Shown: in pieces, positions 4,608-6,256 of the stretch
Layout of the letters: each line of letters starts with the position of its first letter
How positions within the stretch are numbered: position 1 is the stretch's first letter
Source: Clostridiales bacterium
GTDB lineage: Bacteria; Bacillota; Clostridia; Lachnospirales; Lachnospiraceae
NCBI GenBank assembly: GCA_020859965.1
Contig: JAJBVF010000396.1
Coordinates: 3,053-9,308 of the forward strand
DNA: 6,256 bases
Reading direction: 5' to 3'
Translations under genes and position numbers: made by a program
The notes under the pieces: generated by a model
What the model was told of the DNA's origin: nothing
The model's database searches: none
Seen by the model: the letters and a program-made list of their open reading frames with translations, nothing else

Positions 4608-6256
4608 CTACTCAATACTCTTCAGAGATTCCACCATATCAATCTTCTTCAGCTTAAAATGCATCGCAAAGTTCACAATCACGGAGAAAGCAAAAGTAAA
4701 CAATATACCGTAAAGATAGCTTATCGGATAAATCGTCCGGCCGAACATGCATGTATCTACTTCCACAGTCGTAATGATAAATGCGTGCAGCGCCTTCCCG
4801 ATCAGGCAGCCTGCAGCGGCGCCCAGAATCGTAATCAGGATGTTTTCCCGGTAAATATACGCGTCGACCTCTCCATTGAAAAATCCAAGCACCTTCAATG
4901 TTGCCAGCTCACGCCGCCGTTCGTTGATATTAATATTATTCAGATTGTACAGCACGACAAATGCCAGCAGCCCCGCCGACACGATCAGTACAATAATGAC
5001 AAGATCCAGCGCACTCAGCATATTCTGAATTGTTTCACGCAGACTGTCTATATAGGTAATGCTCAAAGAGGCATCACAGGTGAGAATGTCTGTACCAATC
5101 TGTTCCAGCGTTTCCAGTCCTTCCTCCGTACAGAAAAAGATACTGTTATATTCCGGTGCCTCACCAAAAGTTTCCTCATAAAGGGCAGGTGTCAGATAAA
5201 TATAATGGTAGAGATAATTCTCACAGATTGCAGCAATTGGAATGTCTGCTGTACTTCCGTCTTCCAGACTGATAGAAACCGTATCTCCCACCGAAAGATC
5301 AAATTCCTTCGCGATTTTTTCTGTGATAATCGCTCCCTCGTCTGTCAGCGAATATTCCTCACCGCTCGTGCGGTCGCAGAAAGTCAGGTACGCATCCAGA
5401 TTATCCGTGTTTTCCGGCACATAAACGTAGATTGACCACTGTTTTCCGGTACCGCTCGCATCCTGCCCCGCAATATCCATGCTCTGCATGTAAAAGCGCT
5501 TCCATTCTGTGATCCGCTCTTCCGAAGCGACTGCATCATTCAGTTCTTCAAGCTCATCCTCTTCCGCATCCGTGTCGTAAATAAGCATCGCATCATAAGT
5601 CTGAAGCTCATCATACTGGCGTGCCCCGATGTCACCGATAGAATCGCGCAGACCATAGCCGACCAGAAGAAGCCCCATACAGCCCCCAATACCAAAGATT
5701 GTCATCAGGAAACGTTTTTTGTAGCGCATCAGATTGCGGATCGTAGATTTCCAGGTAAAACTGAAATGCTTCCAGATAAAGGGAATCCGTTCCAACAGAA
5801 CCCGTTTACCCTGTTTCGGTGACGGCGGACGCATCAGCTGCGCGGGCACTGCCCCCAGTGCACGATAGCAGGCGGACATCGTCGCACCGATCGTACACAA
5901 AAGTGAGATGCCTGAGGCAGCCAGTCCATAGCTCCAGTTATACGGCAGCAATATCTCCGGCTGATAAATGTACATAATCTGATAGGCCTTTATAATAACC
6001 CACGGAAATACTTTTTCTCCGAATAATATTCCAAACACACTGCCGCACATCGTCGCCAGAAAAGCATAATTCAGATACTTTTTCGCAATATCCCATTTAC
6101 TGTACCCGAGTGCTTTCATGGTACCGATCTGCGTGCGCTCCTCCTCAACCATACGGGTCATCGTCGTCAGACTGATCAATGCCGCGACAAGGAAAAAAAT
6201 CACCGGAAATACCTGCGCGATATTAGTCATGCGATCCGCATTATCACCATATCCGG
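4608..6256 (-). CDS. FtsX-family ABC transporter permease (partial, N-terminus outside window)
   Basis: The frame is open through the right edge: codons GYGDNADR precede the first internal ATG (6230), so that ATG is not the start. Numbering from it, the visible 540 residues hold one FtsX module (membrane segments about 5-22, 53-71, 101-120), a further segment at 174-193, an extracytoplasmic domain (195-403) and a second FtsX module (407-429, 462-484, 502-525). The same coupling motif follows the first helix of each module: EERTQIGTMKALGY (30-43) and NERRRELATLKVLGF (436-450). This two-module layout is that of large (often near 1000-residue or longer) permeases of Firmicutes, which work with a MacB/LolD-like ATPase, usually encoded next door. 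The substrate is unknown; peptide export or envelope stress roles are known for relatives. Translation ends at ESLKSIE, a normal end. It lies upstream of araD on the same strand, but functional linkage is doubtful. Confidence 0.88.
   Translation of the reverse strand, partial: GYGDNADRMTNIAQVFPVIFFLVAALISLTTMTRMVEEERTQIGTMKALGYSKWDIAKKYLNYAFLATMCGSVFGILFGEKVFPWVIIKAYQIMYIYQPEILLPYNWSYGLAASGISLLCTIGATMSACYRALGAVPAQLMRPPSPKQGKRVLLERIPFIWKHFSFTWKSTIRNLMRYKKRFLMTIFGIGGCMGLLLVGYGLRDSIGDIGARQYDELQTYDAMLIYDTDAEEDELEELNDAVASEERITEWKRFYMQSMDIAGQDASGTGKQWSIYVYVPENTDNLDAYLTFCDRTSGEEYSLTDEGAIITEKIAKEFDLSVGDTVSISLEDGSTADIPIAAICENYLYHYIYLTPALYEETFGEAPEYNSIFFCTEEGLETLEQIGTDILTCDASLSITYIDSLRETIQNMLSALDLVIIVLIVSAGLLAFVVLYNLNNININERRRELATLKVLGFFNGEVDAYIYRENILITILGAAAGCLIGKALHAFIITTVEVDTCMFGRTIYPISYLYGILFTFAFSVIVNFAMHFKLKKIDMVESLKSIE

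Noticed and set aside
4593..5435. 280-codon plus-strand open frame
   Set aside because: It is antisense to the FtsX-type permease, contains no recognisable domain and has an atypical Gln/Arg/Asn-rich composition.

Overview
The window reads as a chromosomal segment of a Firmicute, most likely a Clostridia/Lachnospiraceae gut-type bacterium. The reasons are a split (two-subunit) transketolase, strong AGGAGG-type ribosome binding sites, sigma-A-like promoters, a long FtsX-type permease of the kind common in Lachnospiraceae, and an AAA/DUF4143 ATPase. The taxonomic call is inference. Every gene I accept lies on the minus strand, so the window is read from right to left; several long plus-strand frames are antisense shadows.

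Right edge (6256 to 4608): the C-terminal part of an FtsX-family ABC transporter permease. Its frame stays open to the window end, so the N-terminus lies outside. Middle (4592 to 1845): a probable three-gene pentose-phosphate operon. It starts from a sigma-A-like promoter (4564-4592), continues with an L-ribulose-5-phosphate 4-epimerase gene (araD), a 105-bp spacer, and the N-terminal and C-terminal transketolase subunits, whose frames overlap by 13 bp, and ends at a strong intrinsic terminator (1845-1882). The epimerase would supply D-xylulose 5-phosphate and the transketolase would feed it into glycolysis. Sugar kinase, isomerase and transport genes are not in the window.

Left part (1597 to 190): a lone AAA ATPase with DUF4143 and PD-(D/E)xK-like C-terminal motifs, with its own promoter. 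It looks more AT-rich than the sugar operon and is probably an accessory gene. At the far left (33-61) a minus-strand promoter points out of the window toward an unseen gene.

The most unusual structure is in the araD/transketolase spacer. Three alternating copies of a CATGGT/ACCATG element can form mutually exclusive hairpins just upstream of the transketolase ribosome binding site. A 22-codon frame that begins inside the end of araD stops exactly on the first of these elements. This resembles a leader-peptide or translational-coupling arrangement, but it is inference from sequence only. No tRNA, rRNA, CRISPR array, insertion sequence or obvious prophage was seen.
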